Assembly: GCA_019096195.1 (NCBI GenBank)
Contig: JAGTXK010000187.1
Location: 434,001 to 498,000 of the forward strand
DNA from: Boletus sp. NGJ
Lineage: Eukaryota > Basidiomycota > Agaricomycetes > Boletales > Boletaceae
Direction of reading: 5' to 3'
DNA: 64,000 nucleotides
This document shows, piece by piece, positions 35,112 to 46,900 of the stretch; position 1 is the first letter of the stretch; every line of letters begins with the position of its first letter. The translations under genes and the position numbers were made by a program. A model generated the notes under the pieces. It was not told the origin of the DNA, did no database searches, and worked only from the letters and a program-made list of their open reading frames with translations.

Positions 35112-35468
35112 TGAAATGACCCGGACATTTCTTTCCTATTTATTGTAGTTAGCTAACACTTAGCGATCCCACGAACACTTACATAGTTATTCTGCATCTG
35201 AACCTTACGCCTAGACCATACATCATACATTGATCAGACTACGCCACAACCCAATACCCCTAGAACAGTCTAGACCCCACTACATCACCATACGTCATAT
35301 GGAACATTCTAGTAGCTTCCATGACCGGCCCTAAGCTGGCCCATGCATATCTCCCCACGTATATAAGGTAGTGTACCAATACCTGTATTCTCTAGTCTTG
35401 AAATTCCTTTTCTCTTCTACGGATAGCGCTCTTCGCAGCCCTAAGGATATTAAGGCTTTTCCCTTTCA
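35112..35468 (+). repeat. Gypsy-1 3' LTR
   Basis: TGAAATGACC to CCCTTTCA, 357 bp, preceded by the purine tract aaaagggggtaa and followed by the target repeat actat. Confidence 0.92.
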
Positions 35469-35473
35469 ACTAT

Positions 35474-35588
35474 ATAAAGTAGCATATTCTATAGTAGACA
35501 CGTATTCTTGGAATTGTCATTCTACCCTTTGAATATTACCCTCAGGTGACTCTTAGGTGTTGTTGACCTTTTTCTTTCATTTCCTTAG
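35474..35588 (+). repeat. Gypsy-1b middle LTR, right part
   Basis: The continuation of the LTR cut at 28312. The blocks tcttggaattgtcattctac and ggtgttgttgac match the LTR at 38098-38160. It passes directly into RNase H coding sequence of a second internal region. Confidence 0.8.
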
Positions 35589-37862
35589 ATTCCTCAACTT
35601 CTACTAATGATTCATCAGGAACTTTGCCATGATAGCATGCCCACTCAACATGCTTACATTGGTAAAGAAGGACTTCATCTGGATGAACACTTACCAAAAG
35701 GCATTTGAGGACCTCAAAACAACCATCACATGTACACCCGTGCTCGCTATGCCAACCAACAACGATCCATACTGGGTGGAAACCGACAGTTCCAGTATCG
35801 GCATTGGTGTGGTGCTCTCCCAGAAGCACGATGGGACCTGGCACCCCATTGCCTTCATTTCCCACTCCCTCAATGACACTGAGAGGAACTACCACACAGC
35901 CGACCTTGAGATGCTAGCAACCATCTTCGCCCTTAATGAGTGGCGACAATACCTCCTTGATGCTGCACACCCCATTGAGATTTTTACCAACCACAAGAAC
36001 CTCGAGTTCTTCCGCCACCCCCAAGACCTTTCCCATCGCCAAGCCTGGTGGCAGCAGATTGTTCAGGAATACTTCCTGACTATCACTCACCACTTGGGCA
36101 AGACAAACCCAGCTGACCCTCTTTTCCAGAGGTCAAACTTCAAAAAAGGGGTGGAACACGACAACACCTCACAAACTCTCCTCCCTGACGCCCTTTTTTC
36201 ACCTTCCTCGTTCCCAATATCCATCAGTCTGGTCACTCTGCCCAGCATCCTCTCAAGAATAACAAAACTACAATACAAACTCGAGAAGTTCATGAAGGGG
36301 GGGCTCACAAGAAGCAACACCCACTGGACAAAGAGGGACAGACTTGTGATGTGGAAGAGCCTCATATATGTTCCAAACAACAAAAAGCTACAAGGAGACA
36401 TCATCATAGCCAATCACAACCATCTGATTGCAGGACACCCTGACATAAAACAGATGCACAACCTCATCATGAGCGAATACTACTGGCCATCCCTCCGCAG
36501 AGATGTTGAAGAATATGTCAAAGGTTGCAATGTATGCCAAAAGGTGAAGGCTAAGACCACTGCCATCCACACACCACTCCACCCGAATGAGATCCCGTCC
36601 TCGCCATGGGAGATCATCTCAGTGGATCTTATCAGGCCCCTTCCACAATCCCAAGGCAAGAACACCATCCTCATTGTGGTCAACCGGTTCTCCAAAATGA
36701 TTCACCTTGCTCCAGTCATGGACACCATCACATCGCAAGGGGTTACCACCATCTTCCGCGACCAGGTGTTCAAGCTCCACAGAACCCCCCGGAAGGTGAT
36801 ATCAGATCAAGGCACACAGTTCGTATCCTCATTCATAAAGGACCTGTATGCGCTCCTCGACATAAAGGCCAACCCATCCATGGTGTATCACCCACAGACC
36901 GACAGACAAATGGAGTGAGTTAACTGGGAGGTCAAGAAATATCTGTGGGTCTATGTGAACCACAGGCAGACAGATTGGGCGGAATGGCTCCCCCTTGTTG
37001 AGTTCACACACAACTTGCAGGCAATGAGTGCCACTGGTGTATCACCATTCCTACTCAACCATGGACAACAGCCCCTGATCCCCAACAAGTGGTTTGAGGT
37101 CTGGAACGAGTCAGCCATAGCATTCATAAAAAAGATAAAGGGCCACCACGAGATAGCCAAAAACACTTTGGAGAGGGCCGCCACAGCCATGAAGAAAAGC
37201 CACAATAAGTGAGCCGCCCCATCCCTGAACTTCACAATTGGTCAACAAGTCCTCCTTGAGGGGACTCATATCTGCACCAACCAACCAACAAAGAAGTTCA
37301 ATGACAAGTGCTATAGACCCTTCAAGGTGAAGTGAAAGGTAGGCGAGGCATCGTACGAGCTAGAGATTTTGAAGACCTGGCGCAGCATCCACCCAGTCTT
37401 CTATGAGTCCCTGCTCACTCCATACCACACCAGTACAGTGAAGTCCCAAGCCAGATTGAAACCACCACCACCGGTGATCATCCAGGAGGAGGAGGAATAC
37501 AAGATCTAAGAAGTGGTCAATTCAAGAAAACACAGAGGGAAAACCGAATACCTTGTACACTGGAAGGGCTACCCATGAGAGGAACACACCTGGGAACCCA
37601 AAGCAAATGTCGGAAATGCCTTGAAGTTCGTCGAGAAATTCCACACGTCCAACCCTTCTGCTGTCCACTCCCTCATCGAGACATGCAACTGCCCAACATG
37701 TGCACACCAGACCACCCTCTTTGTCAACACATCCTTCCACGCATATGCTGCCTCTCTCAACCGCCTACCCAACCACCTGTTCGAAATCCCCCAATCCAAT
37801 TCAAAACCCACACTCTCTGATATTATGGTCGACTGGGAGTTCGACCCCTAAAAAGGGGGTAA
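35589..37862 (+). mobile_element. Gypsy-1b pol, second internal region (fossil)
   Basis: It begins within pol, at the RT/RNase H junction (FLNFY), and continues through RNase H (HKNLEFFRHPQDLSHRQAWW), integrase (YYWPSLRRDVEEYVKGCNVC; PQTDRQME) and the chromodomain-like tail (about 37490-37850). The order is the same as in the fragment at 24957-28110. The gag and RT of this unit are missing. It has several breaks. A purine tract leads to the LTR at 37863. Confidence 0.88.
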
Positions 37863-38170
37863 TGAAACACCTTTTCCTTCTATTTCTTTATTTCCATAGA
37901 TACTTGTGATACTTAGCTAACAAATGCTTACACATTGTCCAGACATCCATGACTAGAGCTGTGATGTCATATGTACATCATAAAATCCTGTAGAACATTA
38001 CATCATCATTCTAGCATGTTCCATGCCACCTCTAAGGCGGGCCCGTGCATGCGTCCCACAGTTATAAATGCTAGTGTAACTTGTAGTAGATATGCATTCT
38101 TGGAATTGCCATTCTACGCTAGAAATTTTGTCTTTGGACAATACCAAGTGTTGTTGGTCACTTTTCCTTT
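37863..38170 (+). repeat. Gypsy-1b right LTR
   Basis: It starts TGAAACACCTTTTCC after the purine tract and aligns with the split middle LTR along most of its length. The right end is uncertain because decayed Tc1-C3 coding sequence follows at about 38171. Confidence 0.8.
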
Positions 38171-39379
38171 CATTGATGCTAGCCAATCTGCTCACTCTAT
38201 TGATGCCACCACTGGTCTCCATGTGTCCACCATATTCAGGCTCCACTCCAGAGAGCATTCTGAGCTTCAGAAGTCCATTTGAGGTTGTCCATTCAAGGTT
38301 TCTTCTACCAATATTCACCATGCTATTCATCTTATTTCTTCTGGACAGGCAGAGAATGTTGTTCAGGTGACCAAGGCTCTTACTAATATGGTCAATCAAC
38401 CCCTCTCTACCACCATAGTACACCAGCACCTGAAGAAAACTGGAATAAAGGCTGTGATTAAGTCTAAATGTCCCCTTCTCTTAGCTAGGCATTACAAGGC
38501 TTGCTTGGACTTTGCCTATGCTCACAAGAATTAGACTATAGAGGGACTAGAAGAAGGTAGTATGGTCTGATGAGACTAAAATTAATTGCCTAGGGTTAGA
38601 TGGGCACAGATAGATGTGGGAAAAGGCAGGTGAAAGGCTTAATAATAGGCTAGTAGAAGGAACCCTGAAGTTTGAAGGAGGTTTTCTCATGATGTGGGGG
38701 TGTATGACTTGGTAGGGAGTTGGCTATGCTGCCAAGATTGATGGTAGGGTAGATGGAGACCTTTACCTTTAGATGTTGAAGGATGATCTGCTGAATACTC
38801 TGCAGTATTATAGTCTAGATCCTCCTAACATGATCTTTCAGCAAGAGAATGACCCCAAGCATACTTGCAAGAAGGTGAAAGAGTGGCTTGGAGAGCAGGA
38901 TTTTGGAACTATGGTGTGGCCAGCATAGTCTCCTGACCCAAACCCTATTGAACATCTCTGGAGTCACCTCAAAAGAAAGCTAGCAGATCAAGTACATCCT
39001 CCTGCTGGAATTTATGAGTTATGGGAGGAAGCTTAGGTGGAATGGGAGGGGATACCACCTGAGGAGTGTCAGAAGTTAAATGAAAGCATGCCTAGGAGGG
39101 TTGAGGCAGTGCTCAAAGAAAGAGGAGGCTATACCAAGTATGTACTAATATCCACTCCTTACCAAGAGATACAAAGCTGTTGTAATGGTATTGCTATTTT
39201 GAAATGGGCATATCTCTATGGCCACTAGGCCAAATCACATGATCTAAAGGCCCATTTGTAGCCAGGGGTTTGTACTTTGTTTGTCCACACCAAAGCTGAG
39301 CGGAATTCCTGTGGGTGTTTGTGCTGTGCTGTGCACACCATATCAGGGTTAGTTATTGCAACAGTTTTAAAGGTCACTG
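38171..39379 (+). pseudogene. Tc1-C3: old Tc1 element, transposase pseudogene
   Basis: The plus strand encodes a Tc1 transposase relic that matches Tc1-C1 from its N-terminal HTH onward (LHSREHSELQ; GQAENVVQVTKALTNM; a degenerate WSDETKIN; FQQENDPKHT, where the second catalytic Asp has become Glu; NPIEHLW). Many in-frame stops are present (for example in the WTMEDW and MTWEGV positions). The right end keeps the family TIR (reverse of CAGTGACC... with a CTAACCC block) and a TA at 39380-39381. The left TIR and first about 15 codons are missing next to the Gypsy-1b LTR. It lacks the frameshift shared by Tc1-C1 and C2 and is the oldest of the three. Confidence 0.85.
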
Positions 39380-39394
39380 TATATACAGTACTAG

Positions 39395-39683
39395 CATATG
39401 ATTTCTTGCATCCAACTTAGAGCTTGAAGTTTTGATTACTCACTATTCTGAATTGACAATTATACATGAACAGGGGTTTGGGTGATGATGTGGTGGCATT
39501 TTCAGCTAAGCAAAAGTAGGTGGGCTATTAATGAACAACAGCATGAGAAACTCTCATCAATATTTACAATAGCCCAGATATGATCTCAGACATTTTGAAG
39601 TAACATTAGAAAGATTATTCTTATAATAGAACCAGAGGGTAATATAGTTCCTTCCTCAAGAAGCTCATATGGTTTGTATTGTA
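39395..39683. mobile_element. Element X, copy 2, part a
   Basis: About 39460-39675 matches 6090-6290 of copy 1 (tttgggtg.gaacttgg, gtgggctat.aatgaac, tcaatatttacaat). It is cut by Tc1-B at 39684, with TA at 39682-39683. Confidence 0.6.
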
Positions 39684-41291
39684 CAGTGGCTCAAAAAACT
39701 ATCTGCATGTTTGGTCATTTTTCACTAAATGTGTTATTCCCCAATAACCCCTAACCCTTACCCTAACATATAGGTATATGAAATAAAGCACTGACCCTTG
39801 GTGGTCTATCCATCAAGGTTTTAAAACATATAAATAAGAAGTGATGAACTGGCAGCCATTTCAAAACAATGACTCATTCAGACAGTTTTTTGACTCTAAA
39901 TTTATCTAGGTATCTAGTACTTGATATGAGCTCCTTTGGCCTTGATAACTGCTTCAATCCTTCTAGACATACTTTCTATTCATTTCTAACACTGTTCCTC
40001 ATCAATCTTTCCCCACTGCTCCACTACTCTTTCCCACAATTGATGAACACCTGTAGGACCATTTTCATAATCTGACAGGCATCTCTTGAGGTGATTCCAA
40101 GTATGTTCAATGGGATTAAGGTCTGGAGATTGTGCAGGCCAGTCCAGAAGCTTGATTCCTTGCTCTTCAAACCATCTTTGGGCTCTTTTAGAGGTATGCT
40201 TGGGATCATTATCTTGTTGAAAGATAATGTCATCTTCTGGAATTCCAGATTCCTCTATGCTTTGCAGAAACCCCTGCTCCAATATGGCCACATACTGTTC
40301 AGCATCCATTCTCCCCTCCACCTCACTTAAAATCCCCACTCCATTCCACCCTATGCAGCCCCATACCATCAGTAAACCTCCTCCAAACTTGACTGTGCCT
40401 TGAACCTCTCTAGCAATTAGCCCCTCTCCTTTCTTTTTCCACACATACTCTTGCCCATCTGACCCAATCCTATTGATCTTGGTCTCATCTGACCATATAA
40501 CTCTCTTCCAGTCCTCCACAGTCCAATGCTGGTACTTGAGAGCAAAGGCTAATCTTCTTTTCTTGTGACCACTAGAAAGCAGTGGCTTTTTCTTCTTTAC
40601 CACAGCCTTTAAGGAGGCTTCCTTGAGAGTATTTCTAACAGTCTGAGGACAGACATGGGTATCAATAATGGTATTGATGTATTGGGCAGCATGAACAGCA
40701 TTCCTGGCCTTGCCAGTAATAATTTGCTGGACAATAGCTCTTTTGTTGGTAGAGGTAAGCTTGGAAGGACAGCCATCAAGAAGCCTAGTCTTCTCTGGCT
40801 GGAGTTCCTGAAGCACTTGGCATACTGTAGACTTCCCTAGGCCAGTTTTGGCAGAGATTTTCCTAGAGGAAAGCACATGAGAGGAGAGAGAGATGATATT
40901 GTTTCTTTGAGAGATGGAAATGGGTTTCATGGTGATGATGGGAAAATAAACATGGAATGATGGGGTTTATATATGTTGTCTGACACTCAGTTACATAATG
41001 GTGACATAATAGAAGCCCTACCAAATGTATGTAATCATATTACAGCATGCTAGGGTCCAATATATGTAATTAAAACTTAGAGTCAAAAAACTGTCTGAAT
41101 GAGTCATTGTTTTGAAATGGCTGCCAGTTCATCAATTCTTATTCATATGTCTTAAAACCTTGATGGATAGAAAGCCAAGGGTCAGTGCTTTATTTCATAC
41201 ACCTATATGTTAGGGTAAGGGTTAGGGGTTATTGGGGAATAATGCGTTAGTGAAAAATAACCAAATATGCGGACAGTTTTTTGAGCCACTA
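39684..41291 (-). mobile_element. Tc1-B: complete Tc1 element with long TIRs, TA target
   Basis: A 1608-bp element with outer end CAGTGGCTCA on the left and its reverse on the right (last base changed, CCACTA), flanked by TA. The TIRs are about 210 bp. An outer motif (CTCAAAAAACT.TCTGCATG) recurs inverted at the inner edges (39875-39896 and 41080-41101), and a run of telomere-like units (CCCTAACCCTTACCCTAAC) lies between (39749-39767; reverse at 41211-41229). It splits Element X copy 2. Confidence 0.93.
39986..40930 (-). pseudogene. Tc1-B transposase, truncated near the C-terminus
   Basis: The frame starts at MKPISISQRNN (40930) and runs 314 codons with both N-terminal HTH parts (KTGLGKSTVCQVLQEL; CPQTVRNTLKEASLK) and all catalytic sites: VIWSDETKIN, FQQDNDPKHT and LNPIEHTW (DD34E). 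Two close stops (after DEEQC) remove the last about 25 residues, which otherwise match the ending MPRR.EAVIKAKG..KY of Tc1-A2. The core is complete, so partial function cannot be excluded, but the tail is conserved in the other families. About two thirds of residues match Tc1-A2. Confidence 0.9.
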
Positions 41292-42060
41292 TATTACCCT
41301 ATGACTGGAAATAGATTATTCTCTTTTGGGCAGTAGAAAAAGGCCCAATGTTAAAGCTCTTGATTTTACCAGACTACATAAACCTGTTATTTTGAAGATG
41401 GAAAGTTATCTTATAACTAGGCACTTTAATGAGGGGTAGCATATCTGTCATCTACTAGAGTGGAAAATCAGGTGAGAGAGCATGTCAAATTCAGGGCATG
41501 TTGAGAAATGAGTCCATTCACATGTATATTACCACTTTAGCCAGGTTGTGGTGGACAACAAATGACATTAAGGTCTCAATAGATTGTAAGCACAGCATCA
41601 ATCAAGTAACAGATGGGCTCACATGCAAGGCTTTTCAGTTAGAATGAAGGTGGTCTTTTGGACTCCAGCAATTATTCAGACATTAAGATAAATTGTATTC
41701 AGTGAGAAGGGGTTAGATTTTGACCTTAAGTGCTGGCCATCACAAATTGAATTTTTCATAAGGCAATTAAAATCCACCCTATGGAATCTGGAACAAAGTC
41801 CAAGTCTGTATCTATGCAATTGCACATATCATAATATACCTATTAGCTAAAATTCATACTATGAATATAATATTGGATCAGGTTATACATGTAGAAGCCA
41901 TCATCATTGTTAACATAGCATGTGATCAGTTTTTTCCAGTGTTGGGCTATTCTTCTGAAGGGTGAAGCACCTCACTCTTACAAAAAAAAATGTGTTAAGT
42001 CACCTCCTGTATAGTAGAGGCTCTGTTGACTGGAATTCTATCAATTTTCATGACTAAGTC
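41292..42060. mobile_element. Element X, copy 2, part b
   Basis: After Tc1-B the match to copy 1 resumes (ctactacc/ttaccctatgactgg; ctggccatcacaaat; gtccaagt.tgtatct.tgcaat at 41725-41830, matching 6640-6750). Coding-like reading is on the minus strand (DTDLDFVP). No intact ORF. It is cut by Gypsy-2 at 42061. Confidence 0.55.
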
Positions 42061-42645
42061 TGTTACGATTCTTTCCTCTTCTTCCTCCTTGCTAGTTGTC
42101 CTCGTTCTTACCTTGTCCTCTTGACCTCCCTTGGACCATTCGCTACACAGTGAGACTCCGTGTAGCCAAGGCTCATCCTTGCGCCCTTCGCACAACCTGT
42201 ACTTCTACGCTGACTTCATATGGAAGGTCCCTTCTATTTCCCACTCCATAGGATCTCTCCGGTGCTGCAGCTTACTCATCCTTTTCCCACACTTAGTATG
42301 TATATAAACCTTGCCTCCATAGTCGATCCTGCAATTTACACCTACTTGGTGAACTTTCATCATCGTTCCTCCAGACCTCTATAAGTCGTTGTTCTACTTC
42401 GAGTGAACATTTCTTCTGCATCTCAACTTCACTCCCTTAAGTGAATCCTTGACTACGACAAGGAAGACCCTTTGTCGTTGAACCCTTGACCCTATGACAA
42501 GGAAGACCCTCCATTATCGAACCCTTGACCCTATCAAGGGACCCTCTGTCTTGTAGCTCATTGAGCTACCTCCTTCAACCCTGGTAGCTTGTCGCTACTC
42601 GACCATCCAAGTTAATGCCTATTCTTACCCAGGGTAGTCATAATA
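42061..42645 (+). repeat. Gypsy-2 5' LTR
   Basis: 585 bp, 38 bp longer than the 3' LTR because of one block after ttcgagtgaa. A TATA-like tgtatataaa lies near 42299, also kept in the 3' LTR near 48980. Confidence 0.9.
42453..42555 (+). repeat. Short tandem repeat inside Gypsy-2 LTR
   Basis: Two and a half units of about 38 bp built on ctacgacaaggaagaccc and gaacccttgacc. The same array occurs in the 3' LTR at about 49098-49200. The differences between the two LTRs cluster here. Confidence 0.75.
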
Positions 42646-42743
42646 AAAGGTGTAAATTCTTATCTTGAGGCTATTGCTGTTATAGCCTCCACCCACCATT
42701 GCTCACCAATGTCCTACCCTGAACCCTGCGTGGTGGAACCCTC

Positions 42744-43876
42744 ATGCACGTGCTGAGACACCCCCCACCGATGACAACTCTTCCGACCACAAAGAGGGAT
42801 CACCAGACACTGACCTCAATCTTGACCTTCCGTCCCAACAACAACAGGACGCGGCCCTTGACTTATCACACCAACTCTCAGGTCGTCTACATCTACCAAG
42901 AACCCCCACACCACCGTTTCCAACACCATTGATGGCAGTACCCTTGTTCTCTGCACCACCCCCTCCCCCGTTGCCCATGTCTTTGACAGCTCGACCCACC
43001 AAACTCCATATCGGTACCCCTGAAGCCTATGATGGCTCCTTTGACACCTCGGTATCTTGGTTGAACACTGTTCAGTTCTACCTCCACGTCAATGCCAAAG
43101 TCTATGATACTGATGCCAAACAAATCACCTTCGCCTTGTCCTATATGACCAAAGGACCAGCCCTCACCTGGGCTACCACCTATCGACAGAACGCCATCAA
43201 CGGCGTCACCATCACCCTTGGGTCATTCGCCAACTTCATCACTGCCTTTAAAAAGGCATTGAAACACCGAGACACCACTGGTAATGCCATCGCCTGGCTG
43301 TCCACCAAGCGAATGGTTAAGAAGCAAGACAACTCGTACTCCCCTCCCCTCACGCAATACACGTCTGAATTCCAGAACAACACCTCCCTCGCTAAGATCG
43401 TTGACCTGAATGTCCTCATCGGGTACTACTCCGCCAGGATCCCATCGGGGCTCATGCGATGGATCATGTCCATGGACACAGTACCCACCACCATCGAAGA
43501 GTGGTACTCCCGTGCCATCCATTTTCAGATGCAATGGGAAAGAGCGGATAAAATCGCCAAAAGGAGTAACAAACCGCCCGCGCACACCTACCACTCCTTC
43601 TCCTCACCCATCTCCTCCAAACCCTGAGACCCTGATGCCATGGACATCGATGCCATCTCCATTCCCAAGTTGACCCCTGAAGAATGGAAACATTGCTTCG
43701 ACCAAAAGCTTTGCTTCCGTTGTCGCCAACCAGGTCACATCACCACTGCATGTACCACCTTCACCTCTCCCATCAAGAGGGTGAAGACTTCCCCTGCCAA
43801 GAAAGTCAGGGTTGTCAAACAAGAAGAGGGAGACTCTGACGGAGAGACCGTCAGACAAGTCTCTTTGGGTTTTTGA
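42744..43876 (+). mobile_element. Gypsy-2 gag (fossil)
   Basis: A capsid-type segment (AYDGSFDTSVSWLNTVQFYL, FANFITAFKKALKHRDTTGN) is followed by a CCHC zinc knuckle with the order C-F-R-C-R-Q-P-G-H-I-T-T-A-C in the stretch 43640-43876. It is broken between capsid and knuckle parts. Confidence 0.85.
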
Positions 43877-43929
43877 AATGGGAAACACCTTCGACACATG
43901 TTTCCCCCTCTCTTAGTTGTGCCGCTGTA

Positions 43930-46900
43930 ACAGTAGAATCAAAATTGAAAGGCATTCGTATCCCTGTTCAACTCCTCGTCCCTGCACATGCTAAGAAAGC
44001 CGTCAACACCAGAGCCCTCGTAGACAGTGGCGCGGAAATCTCCTGCATCGACTACCAGTTCATGTGGAAACATAAACTCCCGACCACGTGACTCCACACC
44101 CCCATCCGCGTTCGAAACATGGACACCTCGTTCAACAAGAACGGGAACATTAAATTCACCTACGACCTCTTTGTTAACATCAAGGGTGTCTTTATGAGGA
44201 CGACCCTCCATGTCATTTCCTGCGGACAAGAGAACGTCATCCTTGGCCAACCTTGGCTCCACTCTTGTAACCTGACCATCAACTGGGCAGCTAACACCCT
44301 CACCCTTGATGAAAACCTTGACCAGTCTGCTGACCTCTACCACACGAGGACCAGACCTACCCCCGCTGAAGTGGATGAACCCTCATCCCAACCGGGCCAC
44401 GTCGACATAAACCTTTGGACCTGTCACCACCTCCGCGGCTTCCTCCAGAAGGAAATCGAAGAGCGAGAGTACCTATGAAACGCAAACCAGAACTGCGTTA
44501 TGCACTGGATCATCCGAGAAGAATACAAATATGTCGCCTCCTCCGTTGTCACCAAAATCACAGTCGCCACCAAGCTCGCAGAAGCTGCTGAGAAGGCAAA
44601 ACCTAAGCCAATCCTCCCTGCAGCTTATGCTGACTATGCCTCTGTCTTCTCCAAAGAAGCCACCAATCATGTACCCCCGTCACGCCCGTATGACCACGAA
44701 ATCAATGTCAAGGAAACTTTTGTCCCGAAGATCGGGAAGGTCTACCCTCTCTCCCCTCATGAACAGAAGGTAACCGAAGACTTCCTTGATGAACATCTCA
44801 AGACAGGAAAAATCTGTCTGTCGACCTCCCCCCAAGCCTCCCCCTTCTTCTTCATCAAAAAGAAGAATGGTGACCTCCACCCATGCCAAGACTACCGGTA
44901 CATCAACGAACACACCGTTTGTGATGCCTACCCTCTCCCCTTAGTCTCTAATCTCGTCGACAAGCTCAAGGGGGCAACAACCTTCACTAAGTTCGACGTC
45001 CGCTGGGGATATAACAATGTACACATTAAAGATGGTCACCAGTGGAAAGCAGCTTTTGTCATGCACCAAGGCCTCTATGAACCCACCGTCATGTTCTTCA
45101 GCCTGTGCAACTCCCCCACGACTTTCCAGCAATTCATGAATGACTCCTTCTGGGATATGATCGCCAAAGGATGGCTCATCATCTACATGGACAACCTCCT
45201 CATCTTCTCCCCAGACAACACCCTACACACCGAACGAACCAAGCGCGTCCTCCAATGCATGACTGAGCTTGACCTCCATCTCAAGCTCAAGAAGTGTACC
45301 TTCGCCACCGACGAGGTGGAATACCTTGGGATGATTGTCCGCCCTAACCAGTTGGCCATGGACCCCGTCAAGCTTGATGGGATTGCCAAGTGGCCTGCCC
45401 CCACCCGAGTCACCAGAGTCCGATCGTTCCTTGGCTTCGCCAACTTCTACCGTTGATTCATCCCAGACTACTCCACAATTGCCCACCCCCTCATTGACCT
45501 CACGAAGCTCAACCAACCCTGGGCTTGGTCAAGCGAATGCCAGGACACGTTCGACCACCTTAAACGTCTCTTCCTGGCGAAACCAGTCCTCCATCTGCTG
45601 GACTTCTCTACCCTCTTCGCCATTGCCACAGATGCCTCGAAGTACGCCACAGGCACCATCCTTCTATAGACCAATGCCAACGGTGACTGGCACCCCTGCT
45701 CGTACCTCTCGCAATCCTTCTCCCCCGCGGAACGGAACTATGACATTTACGATTGCGAACTCCTTGCTGTCATCCACACGTTGAAATCATGGCGCCACTA
45801 CCTCCATGGCTCCCCCTTCCCAGTGCAGGTTTTTACCGATCACAAAAACCTATTGTACTTTAAGTCACCTCAGAACCTCAATCATCGGCAAGCCCGCTGG
45901 CTCCTCGACCTCACTGATTTTGATCTCAAGATCATCCATGTCCCTGGCCACCTCCTCGCCGGCCCTGATGCCCTTTCCTGTCGCCCCGACCTTATCCCAA
46001 CGACCGACACTGACAATGAGGGTGTCACCCTCCTTCCCCCTTCCCTGTTTGTCAATCTGATTGACACATCCTTGGCCTCCCTTATCCAGCAGTCCTCCCT
46101 GTCCGACCCCCTTGTCCTCCAACACCTCCAAGCGATAGACACCGCTGCACCCTGCCTTCCTCCGTGCCTGCCTCTCTGACTGGTCGTATGTGGACGGCCT
46201 TCTCTCCTATCGCAACCACATGTATGTCCTGCTGGATGATTCCCTCTGGCGTTCAGTTCTCCAACATTGCCATGACCATGAGTCGGCCAGCCACCCCAGC
46301 TACCAGAAAACCTGACAGCTTGTGTCCGCTGACTTTTGGTGGCCCAGCCTCGCCTCCTACGTTCGTGCCTACATGTCCGGCTGTCCGTCTTGCCAGCAGA
46401 ACAAGGCAAACACCCACCCCACTGTACCTCCCCTGAGCCCCATCCATTCCACCACCTCGCTCCCATTCCACCAAGTATCCTGTGATCTTATCACCGATCT
46501 ACCCCTGTCCTCTGGCTTTGATTCGCTGTTGGTCATGGTCGACCATGGCCTTACAAAGGGGGTAATTCTCTGCCCCACAAAGAAATCTGTGACCGCGGAA
46601 GGGATCACAACTCTCTTCTTCCACAAAGTGTACCTCTGATTCAGCCTCTATGACAAAATCATCTCTGACCGAGGACCCCAGTTCGCCTCGGCCTTTGCCA
46701 AGGGACTTGGAAGACTCCTGAAATACGACCTATCCCTCTCCACCACTTACCACCCCCAATCCGATGGAGAAACAGAACAGGTCAATCAGGAAATCGAAAC
46801 CTACCTCCAAATCTTCTGCAGCAACAAACCCACTACCTGGGCTGAGAAGATATCCCACACTGAATTCACACACAACCACTGACCTCACTCTGTCACCAGG

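Larger units (their letters stand above)
28313..35468 (+). mobile_element. Gypsy-1: complete Ty3/Gypsy chromovirus, 7156 bp, TSD actat
   Basis: Two LTRs of equal length (357 bp; 28313-28669 and 35112-35468) enclose gag, protease, RT, RNase H, integrase and chromodomain in that order. Perfect 5-bp repeats actat flank it at 28308-28312 and 35469-35473. By hand alignment the LTRs differ at about 22 of 357 sites (about 6%), so it is of moderate age; calendar time depends on an unknown rate. It is whole in structure but broken at about half a dozen places, so it is not expected to be autonomous. It is inserted into the middle LTR of Gypsy-1b. Confidence 0.95.

Noticed and set aside
39741-39770. 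Interstitial telomere or chromosome-end fusion
   Set aside because: The telomere-like units lie inside both TIRs of a Tc1 element in mirror orientation, so they belong to the element.
42453-42555. CRISPR-like repeat array
   Set aside because: Only two and a half adjacent units without spacers, inside an LTR of a fungal retrotransposon.
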